Origin: Schistosoma haematobium
Taxonomy: Eukaryota; Platyhelminthes; Trematoda; Strigeidida; Schistosomatidae
Reading direction: 5' to 3'
DNA length: 64,000 nt
NCBI RefSeq assembly: GCF_000699445.3
Contig: NC_067202.1
Location: forward strand, 17,083,644-17,147,643
Part shown: positions 35,102 through 45,771 of the stretch, in pieces
Position numbering within the stretch: position 1 is the stretch's first letter
How the letters are laid out: every line of letters starts with the position of its first letter
Notes under the pieces: generated by a model
Seen by the model: only the letters and a program-made list of their open reading frames with translations
The model's database searches: none
Told to the model about the DNA's origin: nothing
Position numbers and translations under genes: made by a program

Positions 35102-35611
35102 AAAAAGAGATTAATTTCAACAGTTGAGATCATGAGTCAATTGAAGCTAGACCACCATGGAAAACCTGGAAACACTGGACGGCCGTTTCGTCCTAGTATG
35201 GGACTCCTCATCGGTGAGCATCCATGACCCTTCTGATACTAATCAACATATGCTCACTAATGACTGAATTCAAGATATATATCCTGGAGTTTTAGTGAGA
35301 AGCAGTGACCAGTGGAGTTCAACCGGGTCAGTTGTGAGGTAGTAACTCATGGATGTGTCGCTCAATTCCGTGAATTAGTTGAAGTTAGACATTAACACCG
35401 TTGGTTGCAGGTCAGCTCAGTGGTCTAGTTGGTTAAGCGCCTGGCGAGAGACCGATAAGTCCTCGGTTCGAATCCCGCGAGGCGGGGTCGTGGATGCGCA
35501 CTGCTGAGGAGTCCCACAATAGGACGGAACGGCCGTTCAGTGCTTCCAGGTGTTCCACGATGGTCTAGCTTCAATTGACTCATGATCTCAACTGTTGAAA
35601 AAGAGATTAAT
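35102..35611 (+). mobile_element. Composite hammerhead SINE with inverted 5' piece and 14-bp target duplication
   Basis: The identical 14-mer AAAAAGAGATTAAT stands at 35102-35115 and 35598-35611. Between them, 35116-35231 is a SINE 3' end with ribozyme in minus orientation and 35232-35597 is a near full unit in plus orientation (A box near 35411, B box 'ggttcgaatccc' near 35466, ribozyme 35499-35545 with GAAA changed to GGAA). The element thus has long terminal inverted repeats. Confidence 0.82.
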
Positions 35612-35760
35612 CTAACTTTGTTTATCGCTGATATTTTCATTCGACACAATCATATATTGTTTTCTGATTTAAAGTATAAGCTTTAGTTTTAACTGAACTA
35701 AGAAATTACAATCGTGAAATTTTTACTTCATAAAAGTATCATGCTTCAAGACAAATTGTA

Positions 35761-35882
35761 TTATCAGTTTAGGGGTTGTGGAGATTGTTAAAGTTTTTGA
35801 TTGAGATCATGAACCGATTGATGTTAGACCATCATTGGAAACCTGGAAGCACTGGATGGCCGTTTCGTCCTATTGTTTAGTT
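35761..35882 (-). mobile_element. Hammerhead SINE head-to-tail junction fragment
   Basis: The 5' end of one unit ('ggggttgtggagattgtta') runs straight into the 3' end of the next ('gattgagatcatgaaccg'), then stops inside the ribozyme. Confidence 0.72.
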
Positions 35883-36665
35883 CTCAGGGTTATTTTCTTA
35901 TATGTAACTCGATTGTTTACTCAGACGCTCATCTTGTATGAATATTTAACATTTTTATTTTGAATTCAATAGTTTCTAGCCGTATTGTAGTGAAGGAGAA
36001 CACAGGTGAGGACAACCGAATTATATTTAGCACAACATTACAGAGTTACTTGGTAAAATAGAAAGACCATACACTATAATACTTAATTTGCAAAATGTTC
36101 AATAATTGTCTCGAACTTCATTGTTTTTGTATTTCCATACTAATTGCTTTCTATTCCCGCTCTTCCTTTCTTGATCTTCCCCATCTTCTGTTGCTAGACA
36201 TTACATTCCTGACTCGCGTTATATACTACTTATGTCAATATAAGTAGCACATACCACAGTATCACTTACAAGGTTTACTTAGTAAAAAAATCGTCTAATA
36301 ATTAGAATTTTTGCAACAGGTTCAAATACTTACTTCTTTGAAGTAGTTGTTAACAAAAATGATCCTAGTTGAATTCTAAAGACGAACTTATACCTATGAA
36401 TATTATTTCTTTTCGTTTGCACTAGAATACAATTGGATGACATTAAAATAGCCCTGAAATTCCAGGCTACTTATCAACTAATGTGAATACAAGTGTCTTT
36501 TGCTAAATGTAATGAAATTTTATGTGTATAGATGTTTATTAAGTTGACTTAATAATCAATGAATCAAACATTTGAACCAATTCTCATTTGAATACTTCCT
36601 CATAATAAGAAGTGGTTTACATTAAGTGACGAAACGTCAGAAATACAATTTTTCTACTCTTTGAG

Positions 36666-36714
<49 letters not shown>

Positions 36715-36960
36715 TATTCATCATAATAGTTTATCACTTATGGTAATGATATACTTGCTGATTCACTCTTAACACATGAAAGAATAAAAACTTAGCATGT
36801 ATTTGGCATTTAAACAGTTGTTTCCATTCTACGATTCCATAATAGACTAGTACCAAATTTCTGAGCTTTAATCATTCCAAAAAGGAAATCTCAACATAAT
36901 CACTTATTCAGTAGATGAGGATTAGCAATACTTTTTGAATTTAGCACAACTCATGAAAAC
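35883..36960. other. Intergenic sequence with an inverted dispersed repeat and an AT tract
   Basis: 36095-36255 resembles the reverse complement of the repeat at 9858-10135. 36668-36710 is an uninterrupted AT dinucleotide tract. No gene seen. Confidence 0.55.
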
Positions 36961-37547
36961 AAATCATCTCCACGATCCCCAACTAGTTTTACGATGTAGT
37001 AGTTTTACTGTAGACTTACACAACTTATAAAGTCTTAGAAACAGAACTGAGGGATTAGCAAAACTGATTACATGAAGACAAAGTAATTGGTCAATAAATT
37101 TGGACAAAACACCATCAAGTAAATTTGCCAAATATTGAAAAGTATCGCGAACTTGGTTATATATGCCTAAGAAAGATCGGGTTGCGAAAATTGTTGAACG
37201 AATAAAAAAAACTGACAAGACATGTATGTATGTTGAAAATTTGAGGTGGAAACTTCTGAAATAGCTTATAGATTCCCAGCATCTTCGAGACTTTAACCTC
37301 GAAAGTAGCAGAAAGGTGGAAATTATGAATGACGTTTTACGCTTGGAATTATTTCGATGAAAGAATATTTATAGCGCCAACAATGGCCCTGAATTTCTAG
37401 AAACTTATGCAAAAGGTACTAATGTTATTCATGTCTTAAACATAGAATCTATCCATGACATTTTTGCTTTAATTCAATGGTAAATATCATAACTGTTTTT
37501 ACAGCTGCTCGGATATCATACCAAGCTACCTTGAGACGGATATTACT

Positions 37548-37679
37548 TTAATGGTTGGCTAACTTCTCTAGCTGTTTCTGAAATATCATCATGAATTCGT
37601 CATTAGGCTGAACTTCAAAAGGTTCTATTGTTGTGGCTTTTTTTACATCCGATGAGACGCTGACAAATACATGCCCACA
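37548..37679 (-). CDS. Possible terminal coding exon, unknown product
   Basis: A good acceptor (pyrimidine-rich, ending CTCTCTAG at 37687-37680) precedes 43 codons ending at TAA 37550-37548. The peptide begins CGHVFVSVSSD and ends FQKQLEKLANH, with composition typical of real protein. The frame would join in phase 0 to either candidate donor of the gene upstream on this strand (39321 or 38007). It could be an alternative last exon of that gene, an exon of another gene, or chance. I do not recognise it. Confidence 0.3.
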   Translation of the reverse strand, partial: CGHVFVSVSSDVKKATTIEPFEVQPNDEFMMIFQKQLEKLANH

Positions 37680-37922
37680 CTAGAGAGATTATCTGAGTCT
37701 AAACATGTGTTCCAGAATTAGTGGCAACCTTTTATTGAGCCGCTTCAAGTTTGGTTGAAGAAAAAACGATGGTACTTGACGAACACAATAATCCTATTAT
37801 AATTCCCCCCTAAAACAGTCTATTGTACAAACATAGAACAACCAGCCTTTTTTTCATAAAAAGAACTTTAAATTATTCAAGTAAGATCAAAAGTCAATTT
37901 ACAGAATGCAAAAAGAAAGAAA

Positions 37923-37955
37923 TCAGTCGGATTTAGACTTTGAAGGTGATGATGG
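37923..37955 (-). CDS. C18orf32/UPF0729-like gene, probable last exon
   Basis: A strong pyrimidine tract ending TTTTAG precedes 37955. Ten codons (PSSPSKSKSD) then reach TGA at 37925-37923. The frame fits the phase-0 donor of the previous exon. The family usually ends in a short charged tail. The assignment rests on splice sites and phase only. Confidence 0.4.
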   Translation of the reverse strand, partial: PSSPSKSKSD

Positions 37956-38006
37956 CTAAAATAATAAGAAAAAAAAACGAATTTGCAATTGAAATAATGC
38001 ACTAAC

Positions 38007-38054
38007 CTGATAAGTATCGGTTACATCGTCTTTTGTAATATCATCCAATTGTTC
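38007..38054 (-). CDS. C18orf32/UPF0729-like gene, probable middle exon
   Basis: This 48-bp exon is bounded by acceptor TAAAG and donor GTTAGT and encodes EQLDDITKDDVTDTYQ in phase 0. The acidic sequence would follow the membrane-proximal part of the protein. Support is from splice signals and phase. Confidence 0.45.
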
Positions 38055-38059
38055 CTTTA

Positions 38060-38971
38060 GCGTGATAGGTAGAGATATAAGAAGAGGAGAGTTGTGAATT
38101 AAAACAACAGTAACATAAACGATTTTAAAAATTCAATTTTTCTAATGAATATGCGAGCTGAAAACATAAGAACATTGCTAGGCAAGAGCAATCTTGTTCT
38201 CTTTTAAAACATAAATCTGATTTTCGTGAACCAGCTTGATCTATCCCCGCTCTAATTGTTTAAAACATTGCTGAAAGCTTTCAGACTGTATCGCTTACTG
38301 ATTCAAGCTGGGGACACTGATTGTTTGCTTCCGACACAATGTTCTAATAGTTCCGTTATAATACCAAGACTTAAACGCTAAGGGGTCGAATTGTAGATGT
38401 GCGTTTTTGGTCAGTTCCATACTAGGATGAAACAGCTGGTCAATTCTTTTTAATTTTCACTGATTTTTAACTGGTTCGGGAGCTCATGGTAAAACGATTC
38501 TCTGAGAAAAATCACTTAGTCAAGATGAAATTTGGATAAGTGTGGAATTCTTGAAGAAACTCAGCATGGATCATAACCTAACATGAGAACACATTTGTGC
38601 TTAAACAGTGATTTTTTTCTGAATACAAATGAGAGTGAGAACAGAATAGAAGTGAGTAGGAAGAATCTTTGACGAGACTATAATTTATAGACGAACCAAT
38701 TAGATATAAGATAACGACTCACGAATTTTGGCGGGAAATTCATCCACACATTTGGATAAATAGAGTTTTGGCATTACAGCTGATATCAGTTCGTGATGGA
38801 AACAATAAATCTAATTTTTAACCCTAACCATCAACTGTAAATGAGAATTCCAACTGCATTATAACCCTCATTTAGTCCTAATCAGTAGGTGTTCCCACTC
38901 AAAGTCATTTCAGTGTCGCTCAAAAGTCGTCCACAAATTACAGTCTCACCTACCGATTCCTCAACTCTGCC
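38060..38971. other. Intron of the C18orf32-like gene
   Basis: A/T-rich with a decayed hammerhead-SINE trace at 38400-38465. No exon recognised. Confidence 0.5.
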
Positions 38972-39100
38972 TGTAGCTCTAATAGGGTTACTGCCGGTCC
39001 CAAGCCCGGGTGAAGGAGGAGGGTTGGGCATGGGGTTAGCGTCCCCATCCCGTAGAAAACTAACTCGCTAAAAAAACGCTTACCAGAAAAACGCTACCGA
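38972..39100 (+). repeat. Short dispersed GC-richer repeat
   Basis: Third copy of the family at 22732-22855 and 28270-28375, here inside an intron of the C18orf32-like gene. Confidence 0.7.
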
Positions 39101-39320
39101 TTCCTCACAATTATAACCCTGTTTTGAACCTAGTAAATCGGTGAGTTTTTATCAAGATCACTAGCGTCCAACACAGACAGTTCATAAATTACAGTTTCAC
39201 CAAGTTTCTAATTTCAAAATACACTAAAGTTCTTGTGACGTTATCTCAGTATTCTGGTATATACATAGGGGCCAATTTTTATAATTATGATGCAAAATAT
39301 ATCATGAAAATAGTTCTTAC

Positions 39321-39446
39321 CGATTCATCAACTGTCGGCTCTGGAATGGGCTTTAATTTTGGAAAAAAGTAGTACATGACAGGATATAAAAGCCGATGTA
39401 GTATCCATAACATTACTGGTATTACGATACACGGAATACAAACCAT
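39321..39446 (-). CDS. C18orf32/UPF0729 family protein, first coding exon
   Basis: ATG at 39446 opens MVCIPCIVIPVMLWILH, which matches the conserved MVCIPCIVIPVLLWI start of the small eukaryotic C18orf32/UPF0729 family. The exon runs 42 codons to the donor TCG|GTAAGA at 39321. The N-terminus is one hydrophobic segment with two cysteines, so the protein is probably membrane-associated; the human member has been linked to the ER and lipid droplets. With the two proposed downstream exons the product would be 68 residues, against 76 in human. An in-frame upstream extension lacks an ATG. 5' non-coding exons would lie at higher coordinates, close to the inverted repeat starting at 39634. Confidence 0.75.
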
Positions 39447-39633
39447 ATCTTCAACTATATTGTTCAATGCTACTAATAAACCTAAAAATCAATGTATAAT
39501 AGATATTGCATATATAGGAAGCTTTTATTTTATCCATCAGTACTAGAAGATGAAGGGCTAAGAAACCAAGTCACTCAATGACCCATGAAATTAGATTTGC
39601 TTGACATACAATAAGCAATTTATCGGAATTAAA

Positions 39634-40956
39634 AGTAATATCAAGGGACTAATTTTAAATAGCATACAGTAGAATTGTCGTCCATAGACAACAATAATAC
39701 ACGAGCGCGTTTCAAAAAGGGCAGTGATTTTGTACTTGATGTGATTATTCTTGCTTTTGTGTAATTGTTGTATCAAAAGCATTCTTGGTCTATTTTATAT
39801 TAAAAGTACTTTAGTTAAGGTTTGAAATCTTGCTAAAGTTTGTCTTGTGGTACCCTTTTACTCATTGACTGACACTTGTGTTCATATTTTGTTTGAAACC
39901 TTGATCTGACTAAAATGGTTGGTACTACTCACAAACGTGGACAACCAAACTGTGTGTTCCTTGTGGAAGAGGGAATGCAGTGTGACGAATGCAATAAGTG
40001 GTTCCATAAGATGTGCACTCGTTTAAGTCCCACCGCATACAAAAGATGTTCGAAGCCTAACTCATATTGACTTTGCATGTTTTGCTGTGCAAATAAGGCA
40101 TTACTAATACAGGAGGCTATGAGCCTATTGGCTTTAGGCTGTAAGAAGAACGATGGCATATGCGCTGACAACACGGGCACTGACAGTGACGAATGTGTCA
40201 GTGTAGTACCTGCTGTTACGCGACGCCTCAAACAACAGACTCTGACCGACGTAAAAGTGAAATCTCCGTTAACATTAACAATGGAAGTAGTACCACCTGG
40301 TACTGACATTGGTAACAATGCACCTTTAGTGGGAACCGACGAACTGGATAAAACCGTCACCGTTCCAAATAGTCCCAGTGTCCTGAGGGATGAAAAATGG
40401 ACTACGGTACGTCGGAAACGAAACGAAAAACCGTAGGCAGTACACAGGTAGTTAGTAACTCACTGGTGGACTTCCATTGTGAGTCACAAACTGCACTACC
40501 AAAATCTGATGGTAAGAGTGAAACCCATCCTGGTGTGACTGAGAAGAAAAATCAAATAACATCTAATATTATTGTGAACAAATTGCAGGAGTCAAACGAC
40601 CCTGATCCTAAAATTAGACACGCGCATGATTTAGAAAAGCTAGGAGAATATATTCGTAGTATTTTACTAGATAACTCTAAAGGAGTTCAGGTCAAAAAAT
40701 TGGTTAGAATAGGCAAGAGGACTGAGGACAGTGTTGAACCCCGACCATGCAGACTCCTTAAGGTAATTCTAGGATCAGATAAGCAACGGGATCTCCTGTT
40801 AAGTAGCGCTCATAGTCACGACGATTCCAACATCCGAGTTAGACCTGATATGTCTCTCGAAGATAGAATAAAAAGGAAGAAAGCACTAGTTGAACTTGAA
40901 ACCCATCGGCAAAACGGTGAGGAAAATCTCCGGCTAGTGGGTTTTCGGATAGTCAG
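39634..40956 (+). repeat. Left arm of the second inverted repeat (1.3 kb), CR1-like 5' end and ORF1
   Basis: Nearly identical to the reverse complement of 43885-45209. It starts at the presumed 5' end of a CR1-like LINE and stops abruptly within the last codons of ORF1, where RTE sequence begins. Confidence 0.9.
39915..40956 (+). pseudogene. CR1-like LINE ORF1 with PHD-type finger, broken (left copy)
   Basis: From ATG 39915 the frame encodes a PHD-like cysteine/histidine motif (MQCDECNKWFHKMCTRL), as in ORF1 proteins of CR1-like LINEs. TGA at 40066-40068 replaces the tryptophan expected just before the last cysteine pair (CMFC). Further on, an A-run near 40426-40430 is one base short and shifts the frame; the later part (about 40435-40956) is open and encodes a basic, charged segment (LEDRIKRKKALVELETHR). 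ORF1 proteins normally bind element RNA. This copy cannot make a full product. Confidence 0.75.
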
Positions 40957-42425
40957 ACCACAGACCACAACCTGTTTCTGGCTAGCACTAACTTACAGCA
41001 CAGTCATCGCCGATGTGCCACCTGGCGTCCTCCGTCTGCATCTGTAGCCTGGACTCAGATTGATCACATCACGATCAGCTACCGCTGGCGTGGTTGTGTA
41101 CAAGACTGCCGCTCATTCTGGAGTACCTATCTGGACTCTGATCATGCTTTGGTCTGCGCCAATCTTACCTTACTTTTCAGTGATCAGCGAAGTGACCGCC
41201 ACCAAAGGATTGGTGTTAGCAAGCTGATTGCAATTTCTGTTGCAAGTAAGTATCGAACCGAGCTAGCTTCTAGGCTAGCTACCATTCCACCGAAAAGTAT
41301 AGATGAGGATTGGTTGCAATTGCATGACGCCATGAAAATGGCGGGTACAGTCAGTTGTGGGTTCGCGAAACGTCCCGCTTATAAGCACTGGGTTTCTTCT
41401 GGTTCCTTACAACTCTTCGTAGCCCGTCGGTCTACTCCGGATGACCGTGAGTTTGACCACAAACGAAGGATGTTACATAATGAAATTGGGCAAAGCTTGC
41501 GTAAGGACCGAGGAGCCTGGTGGTCGGAGCGTGCTAATGAGCTGGAAGCAGCAGCTGCATCTGGTAATTACCGGAAGCTCTTCCAACTCATTCGAGCCAC
41601 TGGCAGCAAGAAGTCTGGTGTGAGCGAAACAATCTGCGAGGATGATGGGATGTTAATCACCAACATCCATCGACGTCTTGGACGATGGGCGGAATTTTTC
41701 GAAGGGCAGTTCAACTGGCCTGCTGCTCCGGCAACATCGGTCAGATTGTCCTGCCCTCCATGGCCGGTGACGACTGATCCACCAAATGAGGCGGAAGTCC
41801 GCAAGGAACTCCAACTCTTGAAGCGCTACAAATCACCTGGCCCAGATGACTTACCTCCGGCTCTTTTTAAAGATGGTGGTGACTTTCTGACTGAGGAACT
41901 GACGACGTTGTTTACAAAGGTCTGGGAGCTAGAGAGTGTACTAACATCATGAAATGAGTCGATAGTTGTCCCTATCTTTAAAAAGAGTTTACGTCGTTCC
42001 TGTAACAACTATCGGGGGATAAGTCTACTTCCGATTGCGTCCAAGCTAATGGCTTCCGTTGGTGTTGGTCCTTCACGACTCCCTGACTGCGGTTCGAGAG
42101 ATGGTGCAACACTGGCTAGAGACGTTATCAGATATGGCTCAGAATAGAAGCTAGTGGCGATCCTGCTGTAACCTTCCCTTACTTTCTTCGTAAAAAGTGG
42201 TTGTATCTTCCTTAACTGAAAGATTTCTTCTGGTTGTACCTTTCCGTTCCCTCATTATTACTATTAATATTATTACACTACCTTACACCAATCTTTTCGT
42301 TATTGTTCTCTTTTTTTTACGCTCCTTACCTTTTTTCCTTCTCTTTAAATTCTCATTGTTTTCTGTGTGGCGCATATATATTTGGTGCCGTCTTGTACCA
42401 ATATTTTAGTGTTCAAATAAATAAA
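40957..42425 (+). pseudogene. RTE-type LINE, internally deleted, with 3' UTR
   Basis: It opens inside the endonuclease (HNLFLASTNL; RRCATWRPPSAS; WTQIDHITISYRWRG; LDSDHALV). It continues through the linker and the start of the reverse transcriptase (PGPDDLPPALFKDGG; SCNNYRGISLLPIASKLMAS) with a stop near 41950. At about 42060 it jumps to the extreme C-terminus (MVQHWLETLSDMAQNRS), losing the catalytic palm. The 3' UTR follows and ends in 'gtgttcaaataaataaaat' at 42409-42427. Inactive. Confidence 0.8.
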
Positions 42426-42429
42426 ATAA

Positions 42430-43884
42430 TATGGACAGAAATATGTCAAACAGTGTCGCTAAAAGTTCAGCAATTATATCTGATATGGCTTTCATAAACC
42501 TAGGATGAATATCATCAGGACCGCTGGACTTATCTGGTTTCAGATGCTGAAGTAGCCTTAAGACGGTACCTTTCTCAATAACTGCGGGATCCATCAACGA
42601 GCCGCTACAATTACAATGAATCGTTTGTCGTTCTCCATTACCGATAGAAAACACTTTACTGAAATATTCCGATAAAGCTTCAGGTTTTTCAGTATCATCT
42701 CTTGCCAAGATTAATGGGTCTTCTTGTATTAAAAGTGATGGAATTCTATCGCTTCTCTGAGTACGAGAATAACCGTTTCGGACTATATCTACAATCCCTA
42801 ACCAATTGTTTTTCATATGATCGTCTAGTCTTATTAACGTTTTACATGCATTCCTAATCTTACAATTCCTGGATCTGTATTGTTCTAAGCTAGTAGAGAT
42901 GAACATATTCCAGTGCTTTTTCCTGCTTCTAAGAAGTTTCTTGACTGGTTTACTTATCCATGGTGGACTGTTATTCGGTCTACGCGGTACCAGGTATGTT
43001 ATGAACGAGGACGTAACTAAACTAAACTTGCCTTTAAATACAGATCATGCTTCTTCAACTGATAAGCTAGTCTCTACAAACCAATCTGTCTTAGTAGCGC
43101 ATTCCTGAATGGCTGGTATGTTAGCTTTCCATACATTTGGGCGGGGCGTAACCTGATCGTAATACATGTCCCTAGTTCTAAACGTGAATGACAAAACAGC
43201 GTGATCGCTGTTCATTAACGGTGGAAGAATATTTAGGTCGACAATATCCTTAGTCTCATGAGTGATTACCAAGTCCAACAGAGAACCTTGGTTAGTACCA
43301 AAACGTGTGGGTTTGGATACATGCTGCACTAGTGCATGTTCCATTATTGTTATCAGGAACCTACTATCAAAGAAGTTTATAGATCCATCCGTGGTCATCT
43401 CAGTCCAACTAATATCAGGTGCATTAAAGTCTCCTATTATCAAGCATCTGTAATTTGCACTCCATAATTGGATGTGCTCTAAAACAAAGTTATTAGCTAA
43501 GCAGATTGGGCTGCGATAGATGACACCGAGCATAAATGTACCATATCCGATAGCCAATTCACAGCTAATGACCTAACAAGTACCGCTATCATGGGATTCG
43601 CTAGCAGAGGAGAGGATATTTATATTATTGGCTATATATAAAAGGACGCTACCTCCTTTTCTAAATCTATGTCTATGACTCCGTAGATAGTGGTATCCGG
43701 ATAATTCTGAAGTAATGTCTAAGTCATGGACTAATCAAGTTTTTGTCACTGCTACAATGAGTGGCCTTAATTTGTCCACTAATGCTTCTAGTTCATAAAA
43801 CTTCTTTCTTAGAGCGTTAGCATATAAAATTCCTAGGTAGAACGGCCTATCCACACAGGCCTTGGTAGCATTCACTTCCAAGAC
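42430..43884 (-). pseudogene. CR1-like LINE ORF2: endonuclease and start of reverse transcriptase, 3'-truncated
   Basis: Minus strand, in order: the endonuclease start (ILYANALRKKFYELEALVDK; AVTKT) with stops near 43740 and 43575; the catalytic region (GVIYRSPICL; LIIGDFNAPDISW; SLLDLVITHE; NSDHAVLSF) at 43557-43045; then a linker (SPPWISKPVKKLLRSRKKHW) and the RT N-terminus (KPDKSSGPDDIHPRFM) to about 42440. There it meets the 3' end of the RTE copy tail-to-tail. The RT palm is missing. Confidence 0.8.
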
Positions 43885-44928
43885 CTGACTATCCGAAAAC
43901 CCACTAGCCGGAGATTTTCCTCACCGTTTTGCCGATGGGTTTCAAGTTCAACTAGTGCTTTCTTCCTTTTTATTCTATCTTCGAGAGACATATCAGGTCT
44001 AACTCGGATGTTGGAATCGTCGTGACTATGAGCGCTACTTAACAGGAGATCCCGTTGCTTATCTGATCCTAGAATTACCTTAAGGAGTCTGCATGGTCGG
44101 GGTTCAACACTGTCCTCAGTCCTCTTGCCTATTCTAACCAATTTTTTGACCTGAACTCCTTTAGAGTTATCTAGTAAAATACTACGAATATATTCTCCTA
44201 GCTTTTCTAAATCATGCGCGTGTCTAATTTTAGGATCAGGGTCGTTTGACTCCTGCAATTTGTTCACAATAATATTAGATGTTATTTGATTTTTCTTCTC
44301 AGTCACACCAGGATGGGTTTCACTCTTACCATCAGATTTTGGTAGTGCAGTTTGTGACTCACAATGGAAGTCCACCAGTGAGTTACTAACTACCTGTGTA
44401 CTGCCTACGGTTTTTTTCGTTTCGTTTCCGACGTACCGTAGTCCATTTTTCATCCCTCAGGACACTGGGACTATTTGGAACGGTGACGGTTTTATCCAGT
44501 TCGTCGGTTCCCACTAAAGGTGCATTGTTACCAATGTCAGTACCAGGTGGTACTACTTCCATTGTTAATGTTAACGGAGATTTCACTTTTACGTCGGTCA
44601 GAGTCTGTTGTTTGAGGCGTCGCGTAACAGCAGGTACTACACTGACACATTCGTCACTGTCAGTGCCCGTGTTGTCAGCGCATATGCCATCGTTCTTCTT
44701 ACAGCCTAAAGCCAATAGGCTCATAGCCTCCTGTATTAGTAATGCCTTATTTGCACAGCAAAACATGCAAAGTCAATATGAGTTAGGCTTCGAACATCTT
44801 TTGTATGCGGTGGGACTTAAACGAGTGCACATCTTATGGAACCACTTATTGCATTCGTCACACTGCATTCCCTCTTCCACAAGGAACACACAGTTTGGTT
44901 GTCCACGTTTGTGAGTAGTACCAACCAT
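43872..44928 (-). pseudogene. CR1-like LINE ORF1 with PHD-type finger, broken (right copy)
   Basis: Same ORF as 39915-40956. It carries the identical TGA within the finger, but the A-run has 7 bases here (5 in the left copy), shifting the frame the other way. The last part ends IVRSWK at a stop at 43872 and is followed directly by ORF2 at 43870-42430, so this copy sits in its natural element context. Confidence 0.75.
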
Positions 44929-45209
44929 TTTAGTCAGATCAAGGTTTCAAACAAAATATGAACACAAGTGTCAGTCAATGAGTAAAAGGGTACCACAAGA
45001 CAAACTTTAGCAAGATTTCAAACCTTAACTAAAGTACTTTTAATATAAAATAGACCAAGAATGCTTTTGATACAACAATTACACAAAAGCAAGAATAATC
45101 ACATCAAGTACAAAATCACTGCCCTTTTTGAAACGCGCTCGTGTATTATTGTTGTCTATGGACGACAATTCTACTGTATGCTATTTAAAATTAGTCCCTT
45201 GATATTACT
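43885..45209 (-). repeat. Right arm of the second inverted repeat (1.3 kb)
   Basis: Reverse complement of 39634-40956 with very few differences, including the A-run length. 45060-44929 is the 5' UTR region of the CR1-like element. Confidence 0.9.
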
Positions 45210-45284
45210 GACCATTCAGATAGAATTTTCTGTAAATATCGTCATTTCATGGCGACGGACTTACCGTGAACACTTCAATTGTTA

Positions 45285-45770
45285 TTTTATTTATTTTAGC
45301 ACATAGATATTGGTACAATGAGGCACCGAATACATATCCACCACACTCTTCTCATTCGATATTTGTGAAGGCTGTGATATTGCCCGGGTGCCCAAACCGA
45401 AGCAGGTGGTTTTCTCAGGGGGCCACTGCCCGATCCTTCGACCTGAAGGTCTGATCCACAAGGCAGTTGAGCATCGTAAAGAGATGCAGTTCCATGGAAG
45501 CCGGTTACCAACAATTGGTTCATACGCCATTTGTTTATCGAGGATAATGGAGCCCATATGCACCAATGGCTTGGAATCCGGTTAAAGCGCCGGACATTCG
45601 CTTTTCATCCCTTCATTTTCGTAAGCAACACTCTCGCCACGAGAAGGCAGTGAGTTGGACTTCCCTGGCAGAAGCTGTATACGCGTGGCCATGTGAGAGC
45701 ATTTCGAAAGGAGGGCGGGCCCAACACTCTCAGCCATACCAGGGCATTTGAGGGCTGACATGCCTATGAG
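45285..45770 (-). mobile_element. SINE sharing its 3' tail with RTE
   Basis: Colinear with 29175-29703. The minus strand ends 'attgtaccaatatctatgtg' then 'ctaaaataaataaaat'. It is more diverged in the tail than the other copy. Confidence 0.72.
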
Positions 45771-45771
45771 G

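Noticed and set aside
36964..37218. Minus-strand 84-codon frame with a faint likeness to part of the peroxisomal protein PEX13 (FLGIYNQVRD)
   Set aside because: The likeness is short, the frame lacks an ATG start, and the opposite strand is almost as open (37150-37330). Not enough to call.
44396..44914. Plus-strand 172-codon frame, mirrored at 39929-40360
   Set aside because: Antisense of CR1-like ORF1, which has clear PHD-type motifs on the other strand.
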